Of a stretch of 64,000 bases of DNA, positions 37,120 through 49,400 are shown piece after piece; position 1 is the stretch's first letter, and the number at the start of each line of letters is the position of its first letter. The notes under the pieces are model-generated. The model saw only the letters and a list, made by a program, of their open reading frames with translations. It did not search any database and was not told where the DNA came from. Both the position numbers and the translations under genes were made by a program. The DNA is from Liolophura sinensis (lineage: Eukaryota > Mollusca > Polyplacophora > Chitonida > Chitonidae): assembly GCF_032854445.1 (NCBI RefSeq), contig NC_088300.1, positions 4,836,001-4,900,000 on the forward strand, read 5' to 3'.

Positions 37120-37493
37120 ATCAGATAAATAAATTCGGTCTCGACTAAGATACAATAATAGAACAAGTGGACGCCATTTGTAAACTACATCAGAAGGGGG
37201 ATAACTCAGTGATTTCAAACTTCCGCCACCAAAAGAAACACGCCATTTATTCACTGATTGTAAAAAGGGTAAAATTCACCGGTCCCCTTTATTAATCCAA
37301 CCATAATGCCTTTCCACATTACAGCTTGTTGCTCAGAAAAGACCAGTTCGTAACTCGGAGTTCTCGATTATCGATAGACGTCGCTTCTTCACAGCTTCCG
37401 GAAATAACATTCAGAACTTGGCTAGATGAATGAAATGTGACTTTGCCGGCAAAACTGTGAGATACAGATTGGCCTGTTCAAGAACCCTGCAAG
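37120..37493. promoter_or_regulatory. probable shared bidirectional promoter of TEDC1 and SYMPK
   Basis: The start codons of TEDC1 (37119, minus) and SYMPK (37494, plus) are 374 bp apart and point away from each other. The interval contains an ETS-type cttccggaa at 37395-37403 and a gacgtc (CRE core-like) at 37377-37382, and no TATA box in either expected position. This is typical of housekeeping bidirectional promoters. Transcription starts were not observed. Confidence 0.6.
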
Positions 37494-40400
37494 ATGGCCA
37501 CAGATAGCCGGCGATCCACGGCTGCTCAGTTCTTCATGGAGGAAGACGCAGCCGCCGGAGATTTAGTTTCCACTTATGATAAAGTATGAATAGGTCTATA
37601 TGTATTTGTATAGCAACACAACAACAACAACAACAACATCGAATGGTCCTCAACTTCATGTCTATCACTAGTTCCGGAGAGAAACTGTTTCGTATGTGTC
37701 GGATTGACGGTAAGGAACATTTACCGCATCTTCACACGCGCATGATAACTTCCCTAGCGTAAGTCAATGCCAACTAAGTGGTTCCGATAATGAACTAACC
37801 TGTTCTGAGTCTCCCCCAACCAAAAACGATCGATGACAACCGCGAAAATTCACAAAATAAATACATTTTCAGACTTGTAAAAGAAAATCTACTCGCCCAG
37901 TTGGCTGGTTCCCTCCTAATTCATCGAGCTCAATGATCTCCCTCGATATTTAACATTCTCACATTGCCTTGTCAGGCGACCAACCAAATGAATGTCAGAA
38001 ATATAAAATATGGAGGTAGTACATTTAATGTTGTTGAATTAGTTTATTTTGTGAATCTGCGTGGTTGTCATACATCATTTGGGTTCGGCGAGACTGAGAA
38101 CAGGATAGTTGATTATGGGGACCACTTGGTTGACATCGATTCACTCTAGTGAAGTTTTAATGCGCGTGTGAAGATTTGGTAAATTACCCTTACCGTTGAT
38201 CTGACACATTTGAAGCAGTTACTCTCTGCAACTCTCCGATTTAAGGGTTACATTCCACAACTAGTCTATCACTGACTCTGTCACATGATATTGGTCAGCA
38301 TATATCAGCGCACGTCTCGGTTGGAATTACGCTTCTGACATTCATCAATTTATTTTGTTTTTAATTCTGTATGTATAGCAAATTTTCTTCTTCCACTTGA
38401 CTACAGAGCAATAAACATTTCATTGACTGATAGCTTAGACACTTGTATCCTCCCTTGAAGGTTTTAGTGGAAGTATTACTGAATCATACACAATACATGT
38501 ATTCACAAATACGACATGTTGCTCTTGTTACACACAGTGCACCATCAACACTTCCTAATGCCATGTTGGCATTTTTTACGGTACAGTATCATCTATTTAA
38601 AAACAGAGCGATTTTCCAGACACGTGCACACCTTTCAGTCAAACAAAATCAAAAGAAAAAAAAATTCTTTTACGTCTTGTTACTTCATCTTTTCTATAGA
38701 ACCATGGAACTTTTTACAAGTCCTACATGTCTGAATTGCCTAGTAATCCTTATGTGTACCTAAATGCAAGGGTCATCTTTTCTTAAACACATCCATGACA
38801 GTTGAAACAGTACCTGTTAGTCACGAAAAGTGTTATGATACAGTCATAGCATTTTATATATTGAATTCATGTGGTTCACATTTTTGACACACATGTGGAA
38901 AACCTACCCACCTACATGTATACTTATCTAGAAATTTGGTACTGGAGTAATACCAATTGTGTTAAGCATTGGTCCCCGTCAGCCAGTTTTTCTGAAGAGC
39001 AGCTGTTTCAAACTGATGAAATTGTCTAGTTTGAGCAGCCATAATCTTTCACATTGTACATTATGCTTATCATTCAAACCTCACTGATAACGCTTTGAGC
39101 CTCAGCTCAATGAGCAAATTCAGTAATTTGTACATGTTTTCCAGCTTATCACTTAAATGGCCACCGGCAGCTTAGAATAATCAACTACACGGAAATATTG
39201 TAACTAATGTGTGACGTGGACACAATGCCTCACATGTTATGGTGTGTATTATCTTGTCCAGATGTGACATTTACTCGAAAAAGGTTTAAACTGTCAATAT
39301 GAAAACGATCTCCTTTGTAATAAGTTACTTGTAAAAATGTGTGCCATGTTTTATATGTATAAATTAGGTATATACAGCTTTTGTGGTTAAAAAATCAATA
39401 AAGTGTCAGTGCAAGAAGTTTAAGACAGAGTGCTCAGGAGTTTAATTTCCCACCTCAGTTTTTCCAGTGAAGCTGCTGTGAAAGCAGGTCCTCAGCCATT
39501 ATTTGACAGTGTGAACGTATGTGGACTGTTGGTGAATTTAATTTCTCGGATTGATTTGTGAAAAGATAGTTTGTTCTGTATAGTCTTAGATAAATTTCAT
39601 GTGCTACATTTTCCAGGTGGTTGAGCTGCTGAATGAGGCATCATTGCTTCAGATGAGAGACACTCAGAAAATTAACAAACTCAAACAGGTAAAATCAAAC
39701 TAGAAGACCATAAATCCTTTCCTAAAATATTGAGTGATTAGCTGTTAAGTTTTAACTTTCCAAGTGTAGTGTAAAAAGTGAGTGTGCATTCTCTGATCCT
39801 GATAGTGTAAATGTTTCCCTACATGTAGATTTATTTATTCAGTTATTTATTTATTTGATTGGTGTTTTACACCATACTCAAGAATATTTCACTTATACAA
39901 AGGCAGCCAGCATTATGGTGGGGAGAAACCAGGCAGAGCCCGGCCTGAAACCCACGACCATCCATAGGTTGCTGGCAGACCTTCCCACTTACGGCCGAAG
40001 AGGAAACTAGCACCCTACATGTAGACAGATTTGCAGTTAAATGTCCCCCACCCCCTTCCTTGTCCAAAAGGATCAGGGGACTCGTGGGGTGGGGGATGTT
40101 AGTACTTTGGGATGATGGGATGGGTCCTTCCTTTCATCACCTCTTGTATCTTTGAGCAACTACAGTTACCAACAGAAAGTCATGAAATTTCCTAAAAATA
40201 CTAACGGTTAAATTTTTTTTTCAGGTTCAACAACTTATTATTCATGAGGACCCAACATTACTGGATAACTTTCTAGATGTAAGTATGAGGATGTCTGGTA
40301 ATAGTTAGATTGGGAGTATTTTGCCGTAGTCACTGTGGGAGGGAGGGCTGTGTGGATAAGATCTTGATAAGTTCTGTGACGGAATGTGCTGATCAGTAAC

Positions 40401-43400
40401 TTTTTGACTTACATATTGTATGCAACATTGTACAGATACAAAAAACATGATTGCTTTGCAAATGTGATTTTATTCTTACTGGAATAAAAAGTTCCCTAAA
40501 ACTGCAGTAATTTCTTCTTATTCAGAAGTTGTGCGTGTTTAATGCCTTTGTAGGAGATGTTGGTGTTCCAGTCTGACAAGTCGGTGGATGTGAAGAGATT
40601 TGTCATTGGCTTTATGGAGGAGGCCTGGTTTGTATTCATCTTTAAAGTTTAACCATATTTTTTTAAGCAATATGTGGTATTATTATAATTTTTTGCCCTT
40701 GATAGGAGTCAACACCAGTGACCAATGTGACAGAAAATTTGACTTGATTATATGAATTTATTTAGGTTGTGTCAGAATGCCTGATATTAGTCTGTTCATA
40801 TAATTAAGACGTACATCATAGAGAGAAAAAACAGAGCAGCAATAACAGTGTGATAGCTGGCAAATGGTCACATGCAACTGGTGAAATACAACCTCTTGTC
40901 AATTTACCTCAGTTATGGTTTTGTTCTAACTGTTCATGTAAATGCTTAACAGTAGCAGATTACATGTCCTAGCTCCATGGTTTAAGGAGAATTAAGTAAA
41001 AAGAAAATGCAGTGATGTTAATTGCAGTCGTCACTGATAACCATTGGCTGACAATTTACAAGATCACTTACAGTTGTAGTCTAGTCAAGCTCCTGCTGCA
41101 GGCTAAAATATGGCTTTATTTTATTTATTTGATGGGTGTTTTACACCATACTCAAGAATATTTCACTTATACAAAGGCAGCCAGCATTATGATGGGAGAA
41201 AACTGGGCAGGACCTGGGTGAAACCCAAGATCATCTGCAGGTTGCTGGAAGACCTTCACACATACAGTGTAGCTTTACCTTAGTAGGGGTGTCAGGTACG
41301 TGGTAAGGTTTGCACAGTGGCTCATTTGAAATGGTTTTAGGTTTCTTCTTCACTCATGTAACAGCCCTTGCAAATGAAAAATTTGTTAATATGGCAAAAC
41401 CACCTGATAATGAACACTAAAATCCACAGTAAACAATGTCATTGACATTTATTTTAAGGCATCGTGGTGATCTAAACACAATTGTAGAAAACAAGAGGAT
41501 AATGTTAAGTTAAAATCTGTTTAATGTTCCAGTAAAAAGGACAATGAGATCCTGCCCAAGGTGGTGCCCATTTTGAACATGTTGCTGTTTGAGGAAAACG
41601 TGAATGTTCAGAAAAGAACTATGTTATGTCTGGGGCAGCTATTCAAGGTCATAGTGCAGGTAAGGGCCTTGGTATCTGGCAGACAAGTCCTGATTCTGTA
41701 GATCATTGTGCAGGTAAGGGCCTTGGTACCTGGCAGACAAGTTTTGATTCTGTAGGTCATTGTGCAGGTAAGGGCCTTGGTATCTGGCAGACAAGTCCTG
41801 ATTCTGTAGGTCATTGTACAGGTAAGGGCCTTGGTACCTGGCAGACAAGTCCTGATTCTGTAGGTCATTGTGCAGGTAAGGGCCTTGGTACCTGGCAGAC
41901 AAGTCCTGATTCTGTAGGTCATTGTGCAGGTAAGGGCCTTGGTACCCGGCAGACAAGTCCTGATTCTGTAGATCATTGTGCAGGTAAGGGCCTTGGTATC
42001 TGGCAGACAAGTCCTGATTCTGTAGGTCATAGTGCAGGTAAGGGCCTTGGTATCTGGCAGACAAGTCCTGATTCTGTAGATCATTGTGCAAGTAAGGGCC
42101 TTGGTACCTGGCAGACAAGTTTTGATTCTGTAGGTCATTGTGCAGGTAAGGGCCTTGGTACCTGGCAGACAAGTCCTGATTCTGTAGGTCATTGTGCAGG
42201 TAAGGGCCTTGGTACCCGGCAGACAAGTTCTGATTCTGTAGGTCATTGTGCAGGTAAGGGCCTTGGTACCTGGCAGACAAGTCCTGATTCTGTAGGTCAT
42301 TGTGCAGGTAAGGGCCTTGGTACCCGGCAGACAAGTTCTGATTCTGTAGGTCAGTGCACAGATAATAACTCTGTATTATTATTTTTTTTTTTTTTGATTG
42401 ATGTTTTACACTATACTCAAAAATATTTGACTTATATGACCGTGGCCGGCATTATGGTATGCGGAAACTGGGCAGATGGTAGTCCCCAACCATCTGCAGG
42501 TTGTTGGAAAACTTTTCCACCTACAACCAGAGATGATTCAGGCCTCAGATAAAATCTGGATCATGGGTGTCTAGAAATGAAGGTACCAATACAATATACA
42601 TATGGCCGTGTAGGCCTTGGTTGTACAGTGACAGCACCAATAATTGAGGCTGTGACTATGGAACATGCTCCATGGAAGTTGTACCTCACAAGAGAAATAA
42701 ATTTTTGCGGAATTTTGATTTGTGGATGATTGGTCTACTAAATGGAGTTCTTAGTGACAAAATTGCAAACAAAATTGAATTGACCAAAGTATTCATTCAC
42801 AAGATGACAATTTGCATTAATGTGTTTGTTTCGTTTAATATTGTAAATTATTAGATAACTAATAATTTATGTGTGAGTTAGTGATGAAGACATTGTGGGT
42901 TCTCTGTGGCCGAGGTGGTAGCATGCCAGCTTGGCGCAATAACCCAGGAGCCTCTCAAGTGCGGTCGCTGTGAGTTCAAGTCCAGCTTATGCTGACTTCC
43001 TCTGCTGCCATACCTGGGAAGGTCTGGCAGCAGCCTGCAGATTGTTGTGGATTTCCCCCGGGCTCTGCCAGGTTTACACCATATTCCTGGTTGCTGTCTT
43101 ATGAGTTAAATATTCTTGAATATGGCAGTGAAATAAATAAATAAATACAGACATTGTATTTGAGATCGAAGATATATGTGAGCACAAAACTATGGCATTG
43201 GTTGTCTTCATTAACCAGTCAGAAGTGTTGAGCTCTACCTGTTAGTACTGTTATCACTTTTGTGCACTATAGCATTGTGTGGATACACTTGTTGATGATT
43301 GGAGCATGTGCTTGTTTCAGTGGATAGCTAAGGCCAAGAAGGTAACAGACATGATGCGCCAAATCTGGGAGATGATTAACCAACTGAAGACAAAAATTAT

Positions 43401-46400
43401 ATCAAATTTGGAATCTGAAAATGATGGGTATGTCTGATTCACTCTGTTTATTTCTTACTGTATACAGGCCTCGACATAAGGATGAAGGAGGGGATTCTCT
43501 TGGATTTTCAGCCAGGAGATCAAAATTCTGATCACCCCTACAGAGGTCAAGGGGATTAAGCGATTCCCTCGATTGATCACCTTAAGCTTACATAGTTTGT
43601 CTAATCTTGTATCGTGCATTCTTTTTGCCGACTTTTCTGTATTCCAGCGGACATTACCCTGTACAAAGGCATGGGAACCCTAAACCCACATATTAGTTTC
43701 ATCATCTGATTACGGAAAGGTCTTGTATCAGTGCCTGTATTTCATGGTACATATGTTCATGTTGCCGTGTAAAGATAATGGGCCCCAATGTAAAAACAGG
43801 TTTGATGGTGTTTGAAAGAAAACTAATACAGAGAATTGTCATATATATGTCTTGATTTTAATAATATTCTTTGATTGATTTTAACGTGGTAATAGCTTTA
43901 ATTAAAATATTAATCATTAAATTACAGTCGATATTCTGTTTCTAAGTCATTTTTCAAACCATGTACGTCCACAAACCCCTCAGAGGTATGAACATTTATT
44001 TGGGATTATGAAACGAAACATTTCATTGGTCACACAATTTTCGCTGAGCCAATCATAGGTCACATTAAATATAAGTAGTCTACGCTCACCGGCGCAAGCA
44101 GCCATTTTCATTTTACCAACATCGGTGATGAGTTCTTTTTCTATTTAAACGGGCATAAAGTTTGTGCAGATTTTCCTGTAAGTAAAATAAATTTAGCTAT
44201 TTGTAACCTATGGAGAGCACATTGTACTTGCCAACACGTGAAATTATCGTTCCCCTGGACTTTACGTGGTGATCGAAAATTTGTTCCCCTGAATTTACGT
44301 TTAGGAGACCGACAGATGATTTGATCACCTCTTATGTCGATGCCTGTATATATTAAATACTAATAATTTTACAATCTGCAATGGTGCCACTCTGATGTCA
44401 GTAAATGGAAAGTTCCCCCTAATAATCTATTTAAATCTCACCTCTTTATTGTGGTGTGATTTAAAAATCTGTCCAGCCTAGGTCTGTGTCTGTCTACGTT
44501 AAAGAAGCTTTTTTACTGATTTCAGAATAAGGACTCATGCTATTAAGTTCATGGAGTGCATTACCCTTGTGTTGACAAAGAAGACCCCCGTAAGTGACAA
44601 GGATCAATTTGCTTTGCTGTGAAATACCTCCATCTGAGTGTTTGTGGCTTAGAGTTCCATCATGTCAAAATCATTAGAAACAATTCTAGGATCTGAAAGG
44701 TGGAATATTAAAGTCATGAACAATTGATTTTTCTGAGAGGTTATAAAACATAAGTGTCCGAGGATTTATTTTATTTAAAGTCAGATCAGTCAAGCAGTAG
44801 CATATGTGTACAAGCTCTGTTAAGCTTTTCTACTGATAACAATAACAAGCAGTTATATTTTTTACACAGTTATATAAAAATGTATGTAAACATTAAATTT
44901 ATATATTTATTTATTTCATTGGTGTTTTACGCCGTACTCAGGAATATTTCACTTATACAATGGTGACCAGCATTATGGTGGGAGGAAACTGGGCAAAGCC
45001 CAGGGGCAGACCCAGGACCATCATCAGGCTGCTGCCAGATCTTCCCACGTATAGCTGGAGAGGAAGCCAGCATGAGCTGGGCTTGAACTGAAAACTTGGT
45101 GAAAGGCTCAAGTGTCATTGCGCCATGCTGGCCTGCTAGCCCCCCGTATGTGAACACATTGCAGGTGTAAATACATGTATTAAGAAAATCACCAAAACTA
45201 GTACCATGGTACAGAGGTCACATAATACAATTAAAGAATCCTGAAATTTATTGCATGGACGAGAATATTTAAGAATTTATGTACAAATTGTACATTTGCA
45301 TTGCCAGCCTCCCTGTGAATTATGTATAGATTTGACTAGGCTGAGAGTTTGCATACCGCGTTCAGTAGTTCATTCCAAATTTTCACGGCTTGATTTGACC
45401 AGCCATGCTTTTTATTTCTTGTTCTCAGTGTTTTCAGTAAGTTGTGACTTCTGTAGCTGATGTGTGATTTTTTGTCAATAATATACCCAAAGCTTTGCTT
45501 GTTCCAAAGGTTGAAAGTTTTGTTGGCAATTAATTCCATTTGATATACATTTAAGGGGAAGGAATTCATTGGTTTCAGATTTTCATTCGAGCTGTTGAAG
45601 TCTTTAAGGTAGAGACTAACTTGAATGGTCTTTTGAGCATTGAAATGTTACAAACTGTTGTAGTGTGAGAGGTTCCAAAAGGTGGAGGCGTTTAAAGCCT
45701 GTTAGGGGCTCATGATGTTACAGTAACAAGAAACACTATTTATTGTTAAACGCTTGGGAGAAATATTCTACGTTCTTCCATATTGTTAAATAATTAGAAG
45801 AAATGGTGAAGTCAGAAAGGTTCTTAATGCTAAAGTGATATTATGTAAGAAGTTTAGAAAAGTCAGAGGATATGAAGTTGTGTATCAAAATATTATTTAT
45901 TGCTAATTACAACTGATTGAGCTACATGTGATTATTTTTAATCACAGGACTCTGAGGCTGCAAAGAATGTGCCTGTAATCTTCTCACTGGACCAGATCCC
46001 TGAAGAACAAAAATTCTTCAAAGTGAAAAAGCTTGAGGAAGAGGGAAAAAATCATGTTGATACATTGTTACAGTTTCTAGCTTCAGCCCATATATCAAGG
46101 TGAGAGACACAAGTTACTTGAATGTATCATAAGACAATAATAATGACATGAATTGTGTGGACCTTCACTGTGGGCTGCCAGCTTTATTTCACAATATCAG
46201 ATAATGTGACTTTTACAGGATTTGTGTAGTAGCCTTTATCATTCAGGTAGATAAATATTCTGGGAACAAATAATAATTTCCTGTTTGTTGGAAGACCACT
46301 AATGTTCATCTTGTGTGTTGTGTATATGTCTATGTCAGATGTAGTCCAGTTCAGGGTTCATCATGTGCTCCGCCAGTTTCCTTCACCCACAAAACCATTT

Positions 46401-49400
46401 TATGTGCAACAATATGAATAGATATACCAAACTACAATGGACATTCAGTACTTAGTTATAATTATGCTATACACACACCTTTATATGAGGATGTAATTGT
46501 GTGATTTTTTCAGCATCAATCTTATGACAGTGATGGGTGCTCTGACTGCTATAGCCAAGCAAAGGCCAATGTTTTTCTCAAGGGTTGTACAGGCCTTTGA
46601 GGCTCTACATGGTGAGTTCTGTCGCATAACATGAATTTGTCTCTGTTAGCTTTAGAAATGCTTAGCTACATTTCACATCGATCTGAATCCCGTACCTGCG
46701 TTTGTAAACAGATTTATAATCCTTGTAAAATCCAGAAATGACCACAAACAGTTCCTGATTGTTTTTGTGGCAGGTTTATTCATAAGTGAGTTTATAGAAA
46801 AGAAAATCAAAGAAAGTTTTTATATATGAACTATTGAGGGCGCTAATACTTGTCAGAAATGTGGCATGGGTTGATTTACTCTTTTCTGTTCACAGTAAAC
46901 CTACCTCCAACCCTGGCCACATCTCAGGTCAGCAGTGTGAGGAAAAACCTCAAGATGCAGATGTTAGCTTTACTGAGACACCCCAGCTCAGCAGACTACA
47001 TCTCCCAGATCACTACACTCCTGACAGACTTAGGGGCCACTCAGTCAGAGGTAAGTCACTGTGACACCCAGATCATCAGAGTACATCTATCTTATCACTT
47101 GACTTGTGGAAGACGCAGGGGCCACTCAGTCAGAGGTAAGTCACAGTGACACCCAGATCATCAGAGTACATCTCTCTTATCACTTGACTCGTGGAAGACG
47201 CAGGGGCCACTCAGTGAGAGGTAAGTCACAGTGACACCCAGATCATCAGAGTACATCTCTCTTATCACTTGACTCGTGGAAGACGCAGGGGCCACTCAAT
47301 CAGAGGTAAGGCACTGTGACACCCAGATCATCAGAGTACATCTCTCTTATCACTTGACTCGTGGAAGACGCAGGGGCCACTCAGTGAGAGGTAAGTCACA
47401 GTGACACCCAGATCATCAGAGTACATCTCTCTTATCACTTGACTCGTGGAAGACGCAGGGGCCACTCAATCAGAGGTACAGTAAGTCACAGTGACACCCA
47501 GATCATCAGATTCATCTCCCACATAACTACACTCCTGACAGACACAGGGGCTACTTAATTAGAGGAGGTAAGTTACAGTGACACCCAGATCATCAGAGTA
47601 CATCTCTCTTATCACTTGACTTGTGGAAGACGCAGGGGCCACTCAGTCAGAGGTAAGGCACTGTGACACCCAGATCATCAGAGTACATCTCCCAGATCAC
47701 TTACACTTCTGACAGATGTAGGGGCCACTCAGTTAGAGGTAAGTTACAGTGACATCCAGTACATCTCTCTTATCACTTCACTCCTGGAAGATGTAGGAGC
47801 CCCTCATTCAGAGATAAGTCACAGTTGCTCACCGTCACTTTATTTTCTTTCTGTTCATGTTTTTATCTATTTCAATTCTTTTGCTTGTAGGTGATGAAAG
47901 CTATGCCCAAGCTGGATGAAAGCAAGAAAAGGAAGAGTGCAGATGATGAGCCAAGGAGCAGTAAAAAGATAAAGAGAGAGGAGGTGTGTATGTTAAGCAG
48001 ACAAAGAAAGGCAGAGAACAAATGGTTACAATGTGAAAGCCCTCACGTTATACTTGTTGTAATTTTTCTCAATTTGGGAAATGAAATGAGTACTAGCATT
48101 TTGTTGGAGGTATTCAGTATAATTTATGAGTTTCTGATTGCCTGCATATTATAGCAGCTTTATAACATCTATTTCTTATCTAATAATGTTAATGATCTGG
48201 AACATCAATGAAATACTCAATCCTAAGGTTTACTCCTAGGCACACTCCTGTAAAAGTCCTGTGCACAACAGTATTTTTACAGGGCTGAAGTGTTTGGTAC
48301 GGAACAAAGCTGCCATGTGAACAACATTATGATTTGCCAGATTTGCCAATCCTATCCTGCATGAACTTAAAAATCTTTTCACTTGTGGTGAAATCTAAAA
48401 CCATCCATATTCGTGTGACTTATACCATGACCTATGTTTTTGTTACAGATAGATGCAGATGATGATGATATTGGGATGACGCCCATGGTGAGTCGGCCTG
48501 AGAAACCACCCACTGTTGACCAGAGAACCACTGCCATTGATATCACCGCCGAGGATATCCGCCCAAAATTCACCAATGAAAATGTAGCAGACCTTGTACT
48601 CATTAGTATGGTAAGGCTATATGTGAAAGTTAATGTTGTTCAAATACATTGATATTTCTGTAAGAATGTCCTTTTTTTGAAAGTAGCAGTTTTTATCTGG
48701 AGGTAAATATATGGGGGATAAGTTTTATCCCATGCTTTTGCAAAAAAGGGATAAGAATTTGAGCCTCTCTGTCTCTCTGTCTGTCTGTCTGTCTGTCTGT
48801 CACACTGTGGTCTCTTTGCAGTAACTGCTCCAAATATAGTCCGATTTTGATCAAATTTTGTGCACAGGTTCACTTGTTTGAAAACCTGTCTAGTACATGA
48901 ATAAGTTTTGTATATTTAATTAATTCTGTGATTCTCAGAGGTAGTTGGTTTCCTTGTTATACAGGATCCACGTGTAGTCCACACATTACCCTCATTGTTA
49001 CAGATTCTCTTCTTTTCCCCCCGTGCAGGTAATGTTGCCAGATGCAATGCCTCCCCACTTCCAGGCCACCTATACCCCCATAGCCGCCGCGGGAACGGAG
49101 GCTCAGATCAAACACATGTCTCGCCTGCTGGCCACACAACTCACCATGGCAGGAATGGGCAGTGGGATAGCAGAGGTGCAGAGGAGAGTGAGTACAGCCT
49201 AGATTTGAATCCTTCAATCCTTCACCTCTAGTCTTTTTACCCACTTTTCTTTTTGTGTGAAATCATGTCAGGCTTGACTACCTTGAAATGCTTTGCCCCT
49301 TTAATAATTTGCTTGATTCTGAGCGGTCATTTTTACAATAGCTGTTGTGATTTTTTTTCTGATTTTGATAAAATTTGCGTTTAAGCAGTTTAATTCATAT

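Noticed and set aside
41608-42552. 230-308 codon ORFs on both strands
   Set aside because: They follow the 54-bp array; SYMPK exon 5 ends at 41659 in another frame.
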